A stretch of DNA of 64,000 nucleotides from Solirubrum puertoriconensis (GCF_001483135.1 NZ_LNAL01000008.1:868001-932000); one strand, 5' to 3'; shown: positions 51,898 through 60,828, counted from the stretch's first letter. Notes: generated by a model from the sequence alone, not told the origin. Translations and numbers: made by a program.

Positions 51898-52284
51898 ATG
51901 GAAATCACCAACACTTCTGGTAGAAGAAAAACCTCGGTGGCTCGCGTGTATGTGCAAGCCGGGCAAGGGAATATCACTATCAACGACCGGGACGCGAAGT
52001 CTTACTTCAGCAACGAACTGCTAGAGGCTATCGTTAACCAGCCCTTCACCACGCTTGATGCCGTGGGTAAGTACGACGTGCGCGTAAACGTGCGCGGCGG
52101 AGGCATCAGCGCTCAGGCCGAAGCAATTCGCCTGGCTATTTCGAAGGCCTTGGTTGCCGAAAACGCCGAAGTTCGCCCTGCCCTCAAGAAGGAAGGCTTC
52201 CTGACGCGCGACCCCCGCATGGTGGAGCGCAAGAAGTACGGCAAGCGCAAGGCTCGTCGTTCGTTCCAGTTCTCGAAACGTTAA
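51898..52284 (+). CDS. rpsI: 30S ribosomal protein S9
   Basis: A 128-aa small-subunit protein with the S9 signature GGGISAQAEAIRLAISKAL and the C-terminal basic tail GKRKARRSFQFSKR that contacts P-site tRNA. It follows rplM by 59 bp and precedes rpsB by 21 bp. ATG at 51898 (MEITNTSGRRKTSVARVYV) is the natural N-terminus. Confidence 0.98.
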   Translation: MEITNTSGRRKTSVARVYVQAGQGNITINDRDAKSYFSNELLEAIVNQPFTTLDAVGKYDVRVNVRGGGISAQAEAIRLAISKALVAENAEVRPALKKEGFLTRDPRMVERKKYGKRKARRSFQFSKR

Positions 52285-52305
52285 TCTACCAGAAGAGCTC
52301 AAGTT

Positions 52306-53070
52306 ATGGCATTGCCTACCTATAAAGATCTGCTGGATGCTGGTGCCCACTTTGGTCACCTCACCCGCAAGTGGGACCCGAAAATGGCGCCGTACATCTT
52401 CATGGAGAAGAACGGCATCCACATCATCGACCTGAACAAGACGCTGGCTTCGCTGGACCAGGCCTCTTCGGCCATCCGCAACATCGCCAAGTCGGGCCGC
52501 AAAATCATGTTTGTAGCCACGAAGAAGCAGGCTCAGGAAATCGTTTCGGACGAAGCGAAGCGCCTGAAAATGCCCTACGTGACCGACCGTTGGTTGGGTG
52601 GCATGCTCACCAACTTCGCGACCGTTCGTAAGTCGCTGAAGAAGATGAGCACCATCGACAAGATGGTAAAAGAAAACACGGCTTACGCTGCTATTGCAAA
52701 GCGCGAGCGTCTCATGCTGTCGCGTGAGCGTGAGAAGCTGGAGCGCGTACTGGGCGGCATCGCCGACCTGAGCCGCCTGCCTGCTGCTCTGTTCATCGTT
52801 GACGTGAAGCGCGAGCACATCGCCGTGAAAGAAGCTCAGAAACTGGGCATCCCGGTGTTTGCTATCTGCGACACGAACTCGAACCCCGAGCTGGTAGACT
52901 TCCCAATCCCTGCTAACGACGACGCCTCGAAGTCGGTGCAGCTGATCATCAACACGATCGGCAAGGCTATCGAAGAAGGCCTGTCGGAGCGCAAGGTTGA
53001 CAAGGAAGACGCCGACCGTAAGCAAGCCGAAGAAGAAGGCATCCAGGAGAAGCAGAACGCCGACGAATAG
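52306..53070 (+). CDS. rpsB: 30S ribosomal protein S2
   Basis: A 254-aa small-subunit protein. [20 protein letters not shown] near the start, [16 protein letters not shown] in the middle and [47 protein letters not shown] are classic S2. The C-terminal tail (about 225-254) is highly charged (Glu/Lys/Asp) and lineage-specific. It is followed by a hairpin and then tsf. Confidence 0.98.
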   Translation: MALPTYKDLLDAGAHFGHLTRKWDPKMAPYIFMEKNGIHIIDLNKTLASLDQASSAIRNIAKSGRKIMFVATKKQAQEIVSDEAKRLKMPYVTDRWLGGMLTNFATVRKSLKKMSTIDKMVKENTAYAAIAKRERLMLSREREKLERVLGGIADLSRLPAALFIVDVKREHIAVKEAQKLGIPVFAICDTNSNPELVDFPIPANDDASKSVQLIINTIGKAIEEGLSERKVDKEDADRKQAEEEGIQEKQNADE

Positions 53071-53096
53071 TCCCGCACTGCCCCTGATTTGAGAGG

Positions 53097-53133
53097 AGGG
53101 AACATTCGAAGCACTAGGGCTCCGGTGTTCCCT
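53097..53133 (+). terminator. Hairpin between rpsB and tsf, terminator or attenuator
   Basis: AGGGAACA (53097-53104) pairs with TGTTCCCT (53126-53133), extendable to about 11 bp with one wobble, then CTTCTTCTTT. It may reduce read-through from rpsB into tsf. A second inverted pair AGTTGCCA (53142-53149) / TGGCAACT (53209-53216) follows in the tsf leader. Confidence 0.5.
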
Positions 53134-53260
53134 TCTTCTTTAGTTGCCAAGTGTGAGATGTCGGCAGCCAAAGCCTAGGTGCTGTGTGCATTCCCGACAA
53201 CCATCAGCTGGCAACTGCCCCTACCGAGAAACACTCATCAACCTCCCTAATTTCACAGCA

Positions 53261-54097
53261 ATGGCAATTACCGCCCAAGACGTGAACAAGCTGCGCGCTA
53301 TGACTGGCGCTGGCATGATGGACTGCAAGAAGGCTCTGACCGAAGCCAACGGTGACTTCGAGCAAGCAAAAGACATCCTGCGCAAGCAGGGTCAGAAAAT
53401 TGCCGACAAGCGTTCTGAGAATGCTACTGCTGAAGGCCTGGTACTGGCAACCGTTAGCGAAGACGGCACCAATGGCAAACTGGTAGCTCTGGCCTGCGAA
53501 ACTGAGCCGGTAGCGAAAGTTGCTGACTTCAAAGCTCTGGCCCAACTGGCCATCGAATCGGCTGTGAAGAGCAACGCTGCTACCAAAGAAGATCTGCTGG
53601 CTGCCACGCAAGAAGATGGCCGTTCGCTGCAGGAGCACATCACCGACCTGATGGGCAAAATCGGCGAGAAAATCGATGTGGTTGCTTACGAGTCGCTGAC
53701 GGCTGAGAAAGTAGCTTCGTACATCCACTCCGACAACAAGAAGGGTGTACTGGTAGCCCTGAAGAACACCGGCGGTGTTGACGTAGCTGGCGTAGGTCGC
53801 GACGTGGCGATGCAAATCGTAGCCATGAAGCCCGTAGCCGTTGACAAAGACGGTGTTGATTCGGCTACCGTTGAGCGCGAAATCGAAATCGGCAAAGAGC
53901 AAGCTCGCGCCGAAGGCAAGCCGGAGGCTATGCTCGAGAAAATCGCTCAGGGCAAGCTGAACAAGTTCTACAAAGAGAACACCCTGCTGAACCAGGAGTT
54001 CGTGAAAGATAGCTCGGTGACCATCGCTCAGCTGCTCGACAAGACGTCGAAAGGCATGACGGTAACCGACTTCAAGCGCGTTGCTATCGGTGCTTAA
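53261..54097 (+). CDS. tsf: Translation elongation factor Ts
   Basis: A 278-aa nucleotide-exchange factor for EF-Tu. The N-terminal UBA-like part (VNKLRAMTGAGMMDCKKALTEANGDFEQAKDILRKQG) and the core SENATAEGLV, IAMQIVAMKP-type DVAMQIVAMKP motif are clear. The end LLDKTSKGMTVTDFKRVAIG is normal. It lies downstream of rpsB, as in most bacteria, but separated by 190 bp with hairpins. Start at ATG 53261 is set by family alignment. Confidence 0.98.
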   Translation: MAITAQDVNKLRAMTGAGMMDCKKALTEANGDFEQAKDILRKQGQKIADKRSENATAEGLVLATVSEDGTNGKLVALACETEPVAKVADFKALAQLAIESAVKSNAATKEDLLAATQEDGRSLQEHITDLMGKIGEKIDVVAYESLTAEKVASYIHSDNKKGVLVALKNTGGVDVAGVGRDVAMQIVAMKPVAVDKDGVDSATVEREIEIGKEQARAEGKPEAMLEKIAQGKLNKFYKENTLLNQEFVKDSSVTIAQLLDKTSKGMTVTDFKRVAIGA

Positions 54098-54114
54098 TTC
54101 GCTTGCAAGTGTGT

Positions 54115-54151
54115 AAAAAAGCCTGCTGGCGCAATGCCAGCGGGCTTTTTT
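54115..54151 (+). terminator. Terminator after tsf
   Basis: AAAAAAGCCTGCTGGC (54115-54130) pairs with GCCAGCGGGCTTTTTT (54136-54151) with one mismatched pair; T-run inside the right arm. Confidence 0.85.
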
Positions 54152-54187
54152 GTTTTGTTCTTCAGGAGTAGCCTAGGTCAATAATCC

Positions 54188-55237
54188 TTATTGTGCTTGC
54201 TGCCGCTGCCAGGCTTGCACCCGCGCTACAGCATTGCGGCGCACGTTTAGATAGTATAAGCCGTAGTCGACGACGTGGAAGGAATGACGTAACTCGGCCC
54301 GGCCCGGTAGGTAAAAGCGCACATAGCCTTGTGGCTTAGGGGGGTGTACCCACAAAATGCCGTTGTGCACCTTGGCATCGGCCACGTGCGCATCAACTCT
54401 ATCGAAGCCATAGGGCACGCTGCCACGATTTACCGCAGCCGAAGCTTGGGCCGTGTCGCTCGTCCAGGTTAGGGGGTTAACAACTGTGGCACCAGCGTAC
54501 GGAGGGTAATCGATGCCCCACTCCGCGGCATTCCAACTTACGTAACAGCCGGTTTGCAGCGAATCTTGGCACGGACGAATTACCTGGTACGAACTAGGCT
54601 GAACCTTCAGGCCGACTAAGTAGGCCGCCACGAGGCGTTTGCGCAGCTCCGGATCTTTATCGAAGAACTCGCGCAGCAGGCGTTGCGCGTGGTAAGTGCC
54701 CTGGCTGTGCCCGGCTAGAATAATCGGCCGGCCTTGGTTATAGTGCTTGAGGTAGTACTCGAAAGCGGCCTTAACATCGGTGTAGGCAAGGGCTAATGCT
54801 TGCTTGCCATTGGCCGTGCTATCGAAGAACGCGTACAGAGCCGCCTGGCGGTAGCGCGGGGCATACACGCGGCCCGCCGCATTAAACACCGATGCCTGCT
54901 TGCGGATGCTAAACTGATCGGTAAAACGGTTGAGCTGCGCGTCGCCTAGGTCGCCATTCCACGCTTTGGGCTGAATGAGCGTGGTTAGGTGCACGAAGAA
55001 CACATCGGCAGGGGCAGTGGCTTGCCCATCGCGCAGGCCAGAGTTGCGCGGCACGGCGTCGGCAGAATCGAGGCGCGTGGGCAGTGCGGCCCAACTGGTG
55101 GGTAAACTGTAATCGGGTGCCGCTGCCGGGGCACGCCGCACGTACTCGCCCTGCGGCTTGATAACTTTGATACAGCTACCTAGGCCGCTAGCTAGCACAA
55201 GCAGCAGAACGACCAAAGACCGGGTAAGGGTATGCAC
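54188..55237 (-). CDS. DUF3089 alpha/beta-hydrolase-like lipoprotein
   Basis: A 349-aa lipoprotein (lipobox LGSC) with an alpha/beta-hydrolase fold. GRPIILAGHSQGTYHAQRLL is the nucleophile elbow (Ser in GHSQG). ADVFFVHLTTL and the late HSFHVVDYGLYYLNVRRN match DUF3089. It is probably a lipase/esterase-like enzyme on the periplasmic side. GTG at 55237 is chosen because it starts a proper lipoprotein signal and follows the upstream gene's stop by 4 bp; ATG at 55297 would overlap it. Confidence 0.82.
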   Translation of the reverse strand: MHTLTRSLVVLLLVLASGLGSCIKVIKPQGEYVRRAPAAAPDYSLPTSWAALPTRLDSADAVPRNSGLRDGQATAPADVFFVHLTTLIQPKAWNGDLGDAQLNRFTDQFSIRKQASVFNAAGRVYAPRYRQAALYAFFDSTANGKQALALAYTDVKAAFEYYLKHYNQGRPIILAGHSQGTYHAQRLLREFFDKDPELRKRLVAAYLVGLKVQPSSYQVIRPCQDSLQTGCYVSWNAAEWGIDYPPYAGATVVNPLTWTSDTAQASAAVNRGSVPYGFDRVDAHVADAKVHNGILWVHPPKPQGYVRFYLPGRAELRHSFHVVDYGLYYLNVRRNAVARVQAWQRQQAQ

Positions 55238-55241
55238 GCGA

Positions 55242-56426
55242 CTACTCTTGGGGCGGAGTGGTTTCGGGGGAGGCAGGGGCCGCAGCCGGTGCTGCATCGG
55301 TAAAGGTGTTTTCGAGCAAGCGCTCCTGACGGAAGTAGGTAAGCTTGCCGTTGCGGTCGATGCGGGCTCGTACCTGCGCCAAAGTTTGCTGGTACTGGTT
55401 GCGCGATTTCCGCAGCGAGCGGCCACGTTCGTTGTAAGTCACCGTAACGGTGCCATCTTCGGTTACGGGGCTGATCTGGAGCGAAGCTGGATCGAAGCTG
55501 ATTTGGCTTTCGGTAAACTCCGGAAAGTGGCTGCGGTTCAGCTCGGCCTCAATTGCACTGGGCGTGGTGTTTTGCAAGGTGTAAAAGCGCTCCACTTCGG
55601 AGGCGAAATGCTGGCTGGCATTGAAAGGAGCTGCCTGCATGTCGTTGTACAAGGCCGTGAGGGCGCGCTGTACGCGGCTACGAATAGCCGCCTCAGATGC
55701 GGCCGGGTCGACAACCGCATCTGAGGCGCTAGCACCAATTGGCGTTGTGGCCGAATCGGTGGGTTGGGCAGTTACCGGAATGTTGGGTTGTACCCGTATG
55801 GTTTCGGGGGCAGCGGCCGGCGGCAAGTCTAGCTGCTCGGCTTGTGGTCCTTCTTCAATTTGTACGGCCGTGGTATCGGCAGCTGTAATGGAGTTGCTGG
55901 TTAGGCGCTCCGATTCACGGTTGCCGAGCAACAGGTAGCCAATGATAGCTAACAAGGCAAGTACCCCAACTACAATAAGAACCGTGGCGAGCGGCTGACG
56001 ACGTGGTTCGTCGGCGGGGCCGTCCAGCACTTCATCGTCAGCGGGTGGCACGCTGGTGTTGGGCGGAGTAACAACGGACTCGCGGCGGAAGTAATCTTCC
56101 TTAAGCACCACGGGCTCTACACGAGTGGCAGGCTCGTCGGTTACCACAGGCGGCAACAGTGGGTCATCTACCGGAGGCGGCGTAACATGGTGCTCAACGG
56201 TTGGCGGCACAACAGCCGCTGCAGGAGGCACGATGCTCGGCGTAGGCGGAGTTGCCGGAGCTACCGGCTCGGGGGACGTCGGTAGGCTAGGTGGCGTAGG
56301 CGAGTTTTCGCTGAAGAGGAGCTTGCGTTTAAGCGTCTCGAACTCTTGTGGCGTAATAGTACCCGCATCGAGCCATTCTTTGAGCTGGCGTAGGGTATCG
56401 AGCGGAGAAGCGTCGTTGTTATCCAT
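55242..56426 (-). CDS. SHOCT-domain single-pass membrane protein, Pro-rich
   Basis: A 394-aa protein. The N-terminus (6-40: SPLDTLRQLKEWLDAGTITPQEFETLKRKLL) is a SHOCT short helical domain. A long Pro-rich stretch (about 43-140) follows, then one membrane segment at about 147-167 (TVLIVVGVLALLAIIGYLLLG). The periplasmic part has a beta-type domain (about 255-375; VTVTYNERGRSLRKSRNQYQQTLAQVRARIDRNGKLTYF). Function unknown; it lies between the coiled-coil gene and the DUF3089 gene and is probably cotranscribed with the latter. Confidence 0.7.
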   Translation of the reverse strand: MDNNDASPLDTLRQLKEWLDAGTITPQEFETLKRKLLFSENSPTPPSLPTSPEPVAPATPPTPSIVPPAAAVVPPTVEHHVTPPPVDDPLLPPVVTDEPATRVEPVVLKEDYFRRESVVTPPNTSVPPADDEVLDGPADEPRRQPLATVLIVVGVLALLAIIGYLLLGNRESERLTSNSITAADTTAVQIEEGPQAEQLDLPPAAAPETIRVQPNIPVTAQPTDSATTPIGASASDAVVDPAASEAAIRSRVQRALTALYNDMQAAPFNASQHFASEVERFYTLQNTTPSAIEAELNRSHFPEFTESQISFDPASLQISPVTEDGTVTVTYNERGRSLRKSRNQYQQTLAQVRARIDRNGKLTYFRQERLLENTFTDAAPAAAPASPETTPPQE

Positions 56427-56459
56427 TGGTAGAGCAGAGGAGTAGCCTGCGGATCAGTG

Positions 56460-57203
56460 CTACTTACTACGATCGAGAGCCGAAAGCCGGTCGCGGCGGC
56501 GTTGCAGTATTACTTTGCGGCGCTCGGTTTCGGTGGCGTTTTGCACCAGTTTTTGCTGGTTTTCCTTAATGTGGGTAGCGTGTTGCACGTTTTGCTCCTG
56601 CAGCTGTTTGATGCGGGCAATGTTGCTCACGGTGTCGGCAGCCAAGGTTTTGATTTCCTTTTCGAGGCGAAGCTTTTCTTTTTCGGCCTCTTGCAGCTGC
56701 TTTTCGGCTTGCTCAATGGCCATGCGCGCGTAGCGTGGGCGGTAGGCTTTAGCGTAGCCCTGCACCATGGTGCGCAGTGCCGAAAACTCCGAAGCGGTTT
56801 TGTCGGGGTCGAGCCAAGTAGTGCCATTATCAAAAGCAGCAAACACTTGCACCTCGGCGGTGCTATCGGAGGGCGCTACCACGTTGGTGTACAGATCGAG
56901 CAGTTTGCCCGAAATGCTCGAAACGGGCGTTTGCTTGGCCAGCATCACTTCTTTGTTGCCGCCAATGCCCAGTACCCCGCCCGATTTAATCCTGATGTTG
57001 TAACTCTCCTTCAGGTACTGCTGCCAGTACTCGCGGGCTTCCTTGGCGCTGCCTTCTACTTGTACCTTCAGCGCGGGTCGTTCGCGCTTATCAATATTGA
57101 TGGTGCTGGTGCGCACATCGTAGAGCTGAGCATGGGCGCTACCTAGGGGCAGTACGAGAGCGGCCACGCACACCAGCAGCCAACGGGTAAGCAGATTAAG
57201 CAT
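56460..57203 (-). CDS. Exported coiled-coil protein, 247 aa
   Basis: A signal peptide (to about AHAQ, residue 26) is followed by a globular part (about 27-150; INIDKRERPALKVQVEGSAKEAREYWQQYL). A long coiled coil rich in Glu/Lys/Gln then runs over about 160-240 (QAEKQLQEAEKEKLRLEKEIKTL, NVQHATHIKENQQKLVQNATETERR). Unknown family; the position suggests an envelope role with the two genes that follow it. The ATG at 57203 is used; a TTG two codons earlier also exists. Confidence 0.7.
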   Translation of the reverse strand: MLNLLTRWLLVCVAALVLPLGSAHAQLYDVRTSTINIDKRERPALKVQVEGSAKEAREYWQQYLKESYNIRIKSGGVLGIGGNKEVMLAKQTPVSSISGKLLDLYTNVVAPSDSTAEVQVFAAFDNGTTWLDPDKTASEFSALRTMVQGYAKAYRPRYARMAIEQAEKQLQEAEKEKLRLEKEIKTLAADTVSNIARIKQLQEQNVQHATHIKENQQKLVQNATETERRKVILQRRRDRLSALDRSK

Positions 57204-57239
57204 AATCAAAGCTGGAAGAGGGGGGAAAGCAAACGGCAG

Positions 57240-57491
57240 CTATACCAAATCCTGTCGCTCAAGCGCGGCGGCAAAGTCGGCGCGCATTTCGGCAAAGCGG
57301 CGCAGCACGGCTGCCACAAAAGCGTCATCGAGCAGCTTAGGTAGTTCGGCATCAGAGCCCAGCAGGTCCATTTCGCTCACCTTGTAGGTTTGCTCCAACG
57401 AGCCCTGCTCGCACTTCAGCAAATACTTGCCGTTCCACGCCAGCAGCGTGAGTTTCATGTCGGGGTGTGGGATGTCGGCAACGTGGCGCAT
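57240..57491 (-). CDS. Small conserved protein, 83 aa
   Basis: A short cytosolic protein, MRHVADIPHPDMKLTLLAWNG onwards, with an acidic middle (KVSEMDLLGSDAELPKLLDD) and an amphipathic C-terminal helix (AAVLRRFAEMRADFAAALERQ). It is a plausible real gene because of good length conservation in style and no overlap, but no family is assigned. It precedes the coiled-coil protein gene by 37 bp. Confidence 0.6.
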   Translation of the reverse strand: MRHVADIPHPDMKLTLLAWNGKYLLKCEQGSLEQTYKVSEMDLLGSDAELPKLLDDAFVAAVLRRFAEMRADFAAALERQDLV

Positions 57492-57619
57492 AAGCAGCAA
57501 TTATGAGGCGAAGATACCACGCCGTCGCTGAGTTGCCCTAGGTACTACAACTTGCTTGCGGCCCTGGCGTAAAAAGCATAGCCGCATACCTGTATGTCTC
57601 ATCACCAACACCTACAGCC

Positions 57620-57805
57620 ATGCCACAAGGAGATAAATCGAAATACACCGATAAGCAAAAGCGCCAGGCCGAGCACATCGAGGAAAGCTACGAAAAGAAG
57701 GGCCTCTCGGAAGACGAAGCCGAGCGCCGGGCCTGGGCTACCGTGAACAAGCACGACGGTGGCGGCAAGAAGCCGGGCGGCTCGGGTCGCCAGACCAATA
57801 AGTAA
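57620..57805 (+). CDS. Small hydrophilic KGG-like stress protein, 61 aa
   Basis: A 61-aa, highly charged protein: KYTDKQKRQAEHIEESYEKKG, SEDEAERRAWATVNKHDGGG. Similar small proteins are sometimes labelled plasmid-stabilisation-like, which I regard as misleading. The RRAWATVNK stretch ends in a Gly/Lys-rich tail like that of stress proteins. Alone, with a terminator 27 bp downstream. Related in character, but not sequence, to the KGG protein at 22633. Confidence 0.75.
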   Translation: MPQGDKSKYTDKQKRQAEHIEESYEKKGLSEDEAERRAWATVNKHDGGGKKPGGSGRQTNK

Positions 57806-57831
57806 GCCTAGGTAATTTGGGCTTGAAGCGC

Positions 57832-57860
57832 AGCGGCCACCCACATTGTGGGTGGCCGCT
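57832..57860. terminator. Bidirectional terminator between small stress gene and histidine kinase
   Basis: AGCGGCCACCCA (57832-57843) pairs perfectly with TGGGTGGCCGCT (57849-57860), 5-nt loop. Confidence 0.8.
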
Positions 57861-57863
57861 TGC

Positions 57864-58949
57864 TTATGCCTGCTCGTGTTCGGGTAAGGCGTTTTTGGCG
57901 CGAGGCAGCTTAAACTCGAGTGTGGTGCCTTCGCCCACTGCGCTGCGCACTTTGATGGTGGATTTGTGCGCCTCTACAATGTGCTTGCTGATAGCCAAGC
58001 CTAGGCCTGAGCCCCCCGCATCGGCCGCGCCGCGCGCCCGGCTTTTGTCGATGCGGTAAAAGCGCTCAAAAATGCGGTTTTGGTGCTCCTTGGGTATGCC
58101 CTCGCCATCGTCTTGCACGGCAATGCGTACGGCTTTGGCCGAAGTACGCAGTTGCACCGTAATGTTGCCCTGCTCGCGCCCGTACTTAATAGCATTGTCG
58201 ATAAGGTTGATGAGTACCTGCCGAATGCGGTTGCGGTCGGCTAGCACCTGCACGCCCTCAACGGGCAAGTCGTTGGGCAGCAGGTGCAGCGTCATTTGCC
58301 GTTTGGTGGCTTTCAGCTCTAGTTGGTCGAAGATTTCGTGCACGAGCAGCACTAGGTCGAAGCGTTGCTTGCGCATACGCACCACGCCTTTTTCGAGCTG
58401 CGAAATGGTAACAAGGTCTTGCACCAAAGCATCGAGCGCATCGAGGGCCGAGGCAGCCTTCAGCAAAAACTTCTCGCGGATAAACTCTTCGTCTTCGCCG
58501 GCATCGAGCACGGTATACACGAAGCCTTGCGCCGCGAAAATGGGCGTTTTCAGCTCGTGTGATACGTCGGCCAAAAAATCGGAGCGCAACTGCTGCAGGC
58601 GCTTCAAATCGTCGAGCTCCTTTTGGCGCCGCACGGCCATGTCGAGGATTTCCTCCCGAATGCGCTTCAGTGGCTCGGGCCGAAACAAAAAACGGTTGGA
58701 GAGCTTCCGAAACTCCTTGCGCTTTACCAGCTCGAGGCCCGCGTAGATGTTGTTGATTTCGCGAAACAACAACGCCTCGAACGACAAATACAGCAGCAGA
58801 AAGCAAGCCGCAATGGTTACGCCGCCCGCCAGCACGGCCTGCTGAAAGGGCAGGGTAGGGGCCGCAAAGGCAAACGTAGTAAGTACCCCCGCCACCAACA
58901 CGGCAATGATGATGGCAATAGTGCGGGAGGAAAGATTAAGGTTGAACAC
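57864..58949 (-). CDS. PhoR-like sensor histidine kinase
   Basis: A kinase of about 361 aa with two membrane segments (about 8-26 IAIIIAVLVAGVLTTFAF and 36-55 AVLAGGVTIAACFLLLYLSF), a short linker, HisKA with SDFLADVSHELKTPIFAAQ (His phosphoacceptor) and an ATPase (LINLIDNAIKYG, DDGEGIP, GSGLGLAISKHIVEAH). GTG at 58949 is preferred because it starts just before the first membrane helix; a GTG at 59099 would add 50 unstructured residues. It follows the PhoB-like regulator, and the two form a two-component pair. Confidence 0.9.
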   Translation of the reverse strand: MFNLNLSSRTIAIIIAVLVAGVLTTFAFAAPTLPFQQAVLAGGVTIAACFLLLYLSFEALLFREINNIYAGLELVKRKEFRKLSNRFLFRPEPLKRIREEILDMAVRRQKELDDLKRLQQLRSDFLADVSHELKTPIFAAQGFVYTVLDAGEDEEFIREKFLLKAASALDALDALVQDLVTISQLEKGVVRMRKQRFDLVLLVHEIFDQLELKATKRQMTLHLLPNDLPVEGVQVLADRNRIRQVLINLIDNAIKYGREQGNITVQLRTSAKAVRIAVQDDGEGIPKEHQNRIFERFYRIDKSRARGAADAGGSGLGLAISKHIVEAHKSTIKVRSAVGEGTTLEFKLPRAKNALPEHEQA

Positions 58950-59132
58950 AAACGGAAGCGCTGATTCCCGAGCAGAAAACAACGCGCCTTTGCGCTGGGG
59001 TTCAGCGGAGCCGGCAACTGCAGCTGACGCAGCTCGGTGGTTGTTTTTCACCGCTAAGATGGCAATTCCGATTGGGTTGGCTAAGAACGCAGCCGCCACG
59101 AGGCACCTAGGGCGCCCACGCCGCCTACAATC

Positions 59133-59849
59133 TTAATTATCGAGGTTGAACTTGTAGCCCACACCCTTGATGGTTTGGATGTGGTGTTCGCCCACCTTTT
59201 CGCGCACTTTGCGCACGTGCACATCTACGGTGCGGGCCAGCACAAATACATCGTTGCCCCAGATGTTCTGCAGCAGTTCGTCGCGGCCAAACACTTTGTG
59301 AGGTGAAGCGGCCAGGAAGGCCAGCAGTTCGAATTCCTTTTTGGGTAAGCTGATTTTGCGGCCGTCCTGGTACACGGCAAAGCCTGTGCGGTCGATGCGC
59401 AAACCGTTGATGTCGATAACGTCGGAAGTGGGGGCGCCGGTAGGCTCCAGGTCGCGCCGAACCACGGCGGCCAAGCGGCTCATCAGCGCCCTAGGTTTGA
59501 TGGGCTTGCTGAGGTAGTCGTCGGCGCCGGCATCAAAAGCGGCCACCTCCGAAAACTCCTCCGAACGAGCTGTCAGGAACAGGATGTAGGTATCCTTGAA
59601 CTTGGGCATGGCGCGCAGCTCGCGGCAAGCGGCAATGCCGTCGAGGTGCGGCATCATCACGTCGAGCAGCACGATATCGGGCGAAAACTGCTGCGCTACT
59701 TCCAGGGCCTTGCGGCCATCGGGGGCGGTAGCTACGTCGTAGCCTTCCTTGCGCAGGTTATACTCGAGCAACTCCACGATGTCGGGGTCGTCGTCCACTA
59801 CCAGAATTTTGTAGGCAGTAGTGGCAGCAGAAGCGGCGGGCTGTTGCAC
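59133..59849 (-). CDS. OmpR/PhoB-type response regulator
   Basis: A 238-aa regulator. The receiver (about 13-130) has DDDPDI, the phospho-acceptor Asp in VLLDVMMP and Lys in YLSKPIKP. The winged-helix DNA-binding domain (about 145-238) reads EFELLAFLAASPHKVFGRDELLQNIWGND, RTVDVHVRKVREK, IQTIKGVGYKF. It is upstream of the PhoR-like kinase and probably cotranscribed with it. It starts with GTG at 59849. The pair resembles phosphate-limitation regulators, but no pho genes are nearby. Confidence 0.94.
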   Translation of the reverse strand: MQQPAASAATTAYKILVVDDDPDIVELLEYNLRKEGYDVATAPDGRKALEVAQQFSPDIVLLDVMMPHLDGIAACRELRAMPKFKDTYILFLTARSEEFSEVAAFDAGADDYLSKPIKPRALMSRLAAVVRRDLEPTGAPTSDVIDINGLRIDRTGFAVYQDGRKISLPKKEFELLAFLAASPHKVFGRDELLQNIWGNDVFVLARTVDVHVRKVREKVGEHHIQTIKGVGYKFNLDN

Positions 59850-59890
59850 AGGAGTAAAAGGCTAAGTGAATACCAAACGCATTACGGCTG

Positions 59891-59898
59891 CAAAAGTA
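59891..59898 (-). promoter_or_regulatory. -7 box (TACTTTTG) of the two-component pair
   Basis: CAAAAGTA on the plus strand is TACTTTTG on the minus strand, a perfect TAnnTTTG, 41 nt before the GTG start. Confidence 0.45.
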
Positions 59899-59971
59899 CC
59901 GTTTGCATCAACAGGCGGCGTATTACCTTTTTGTGAAGCACCAAGGCCTTAGGTAACAGCCCCTAAAACAA

Positions 59972-59998
59972 CAGCGCCGCCCTAGGTGGGCGGCGCTG
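59972..59998 (-). terminator. Terminator of the DUF3108 gene
   Basis: CAGCGCCGCCC (59972-59982) pairs perfectly with GGGCGGCGCTG (59988-59998). The 5-nt loop is part of CCTAGG. Confidence 0.7.
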
Positions 59999-60000
59999 CG

Positions 60001-60828
60001 CTAGTTTTTGGCGACCATGGCCAGCTTATGTTTCAGGCCGCTATACTTGTACATGTCAATCTTCACCGAGCCCACAAACATTTCGGCCTCGAAGAGCACC
60101 GGAATCTTGTTGCGGTCGTCGGAGAAGTACACCGAAATGGCGTCTTCGCCACGGAAGAGCTTGTTTTTGGGCATGCGGGGCACTAGCCGAATGGCCCGTA
60201 CCACACCGGATTTGGTTTCCACGTTCTGGCGGCCTTTGTAGGTCACCGTCATGTCAAATACCTCGTCGTCGAAGAAGCCCTGCACCTTAATCTGCTCGCC
60301 TACGCGGCGGTTGCTGAAGTCGACGGTACGCAGGAAGTAAAAGCCGCTTACCAAGTCCTGCACGTTGTCGGGCACTTTGTAGCTGCCGCGCTTTACGTCG
60401 TTCTTGTTCTTCTTGTGCGATTCTACAGCGGCCATGTCGCGGTAGTGGTCGAAATCGATGGTTTCGCGCTTGCGGTAGCTGTTTTCCTCGATGTTGCGGT
60501 AAAAGCGCTGCGGCAAAATGCTGGCCGTGTCGATGTAAGAACGCCAGGTGTCGCGCACCTTCAGAAACATATCAAATGAGCCGTTGGTACGGCCCGTAAC
60601 AGTGGCACGGTAGCAGGGCCGGTCGTTTACGCGGTGGATATCGTCGGATACCTCAATGGTAGCCTCGGCAGCGTTGATGAGGCCGTAGTGAACTTTGTAT
60701 TGCACCACCTCGCCGCGCCCAAAGCTTTCGTTACGCACGGTACGCGGCGCCTCGGTGGGCGCAAAAGCCGTAAGCCCCACGCTCAGCAGAACGGGCAAGG
60801 AAAGCAAAAGCCAGCGGCGACGTTTCAT
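60001..60828 (-). CDS. DUF3108 exported protein
   Basis: A 275-aa protein with a signal sequence (RRRWLLLSLPVLLSVGLTAFA) and a periplasmic beta-rich domain. FGRGEVVQYKVHYGLINAAEATIEV, YRATVTGRTNGSFDMFLKVRDTWRSYIDTASILPQRFYRNI and AISVYFSDDRNKIPVLFEAEMFVGSVKIDM are the DUF3108 landmarks. Function unknown; the fold resembles lipocalin-like or LolB-like barrels. ATG at 60828 is chosen for the signal peptide. Confidence 0.88.
   Translation of the reverse strand: MKRRRWLLLSLPVLLSVGLTAFAPTEAPRTVRNESFGRGEVVQYKVHYGLINAAEATIEVSDDIHRVNDRPCYRATVTGRTNGSFDMFLKVRDTWRSYIDTASILPQRFYRNIEENSYRKRETIDFDHYRDMAAVESHKKNKNDVKRGSYKVPDNVQDLVSGFYFLRTVDFSNRRVGEQIKVQGFFDDEVFDMTVTYKGRQNVETKSGVVRAIRLVPRMPKNKLFRGEDAISVYFSDDRNKIPVLFEAEMFVGSVKIDMYKYSGLKHKLAMVAKN

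Noticed and set aside
52021-53025. 334-codon minus-strand ORF over rpsI and rpsB
   Set aside because: Shadow of two ribosomal protein genes with clear family signatures.
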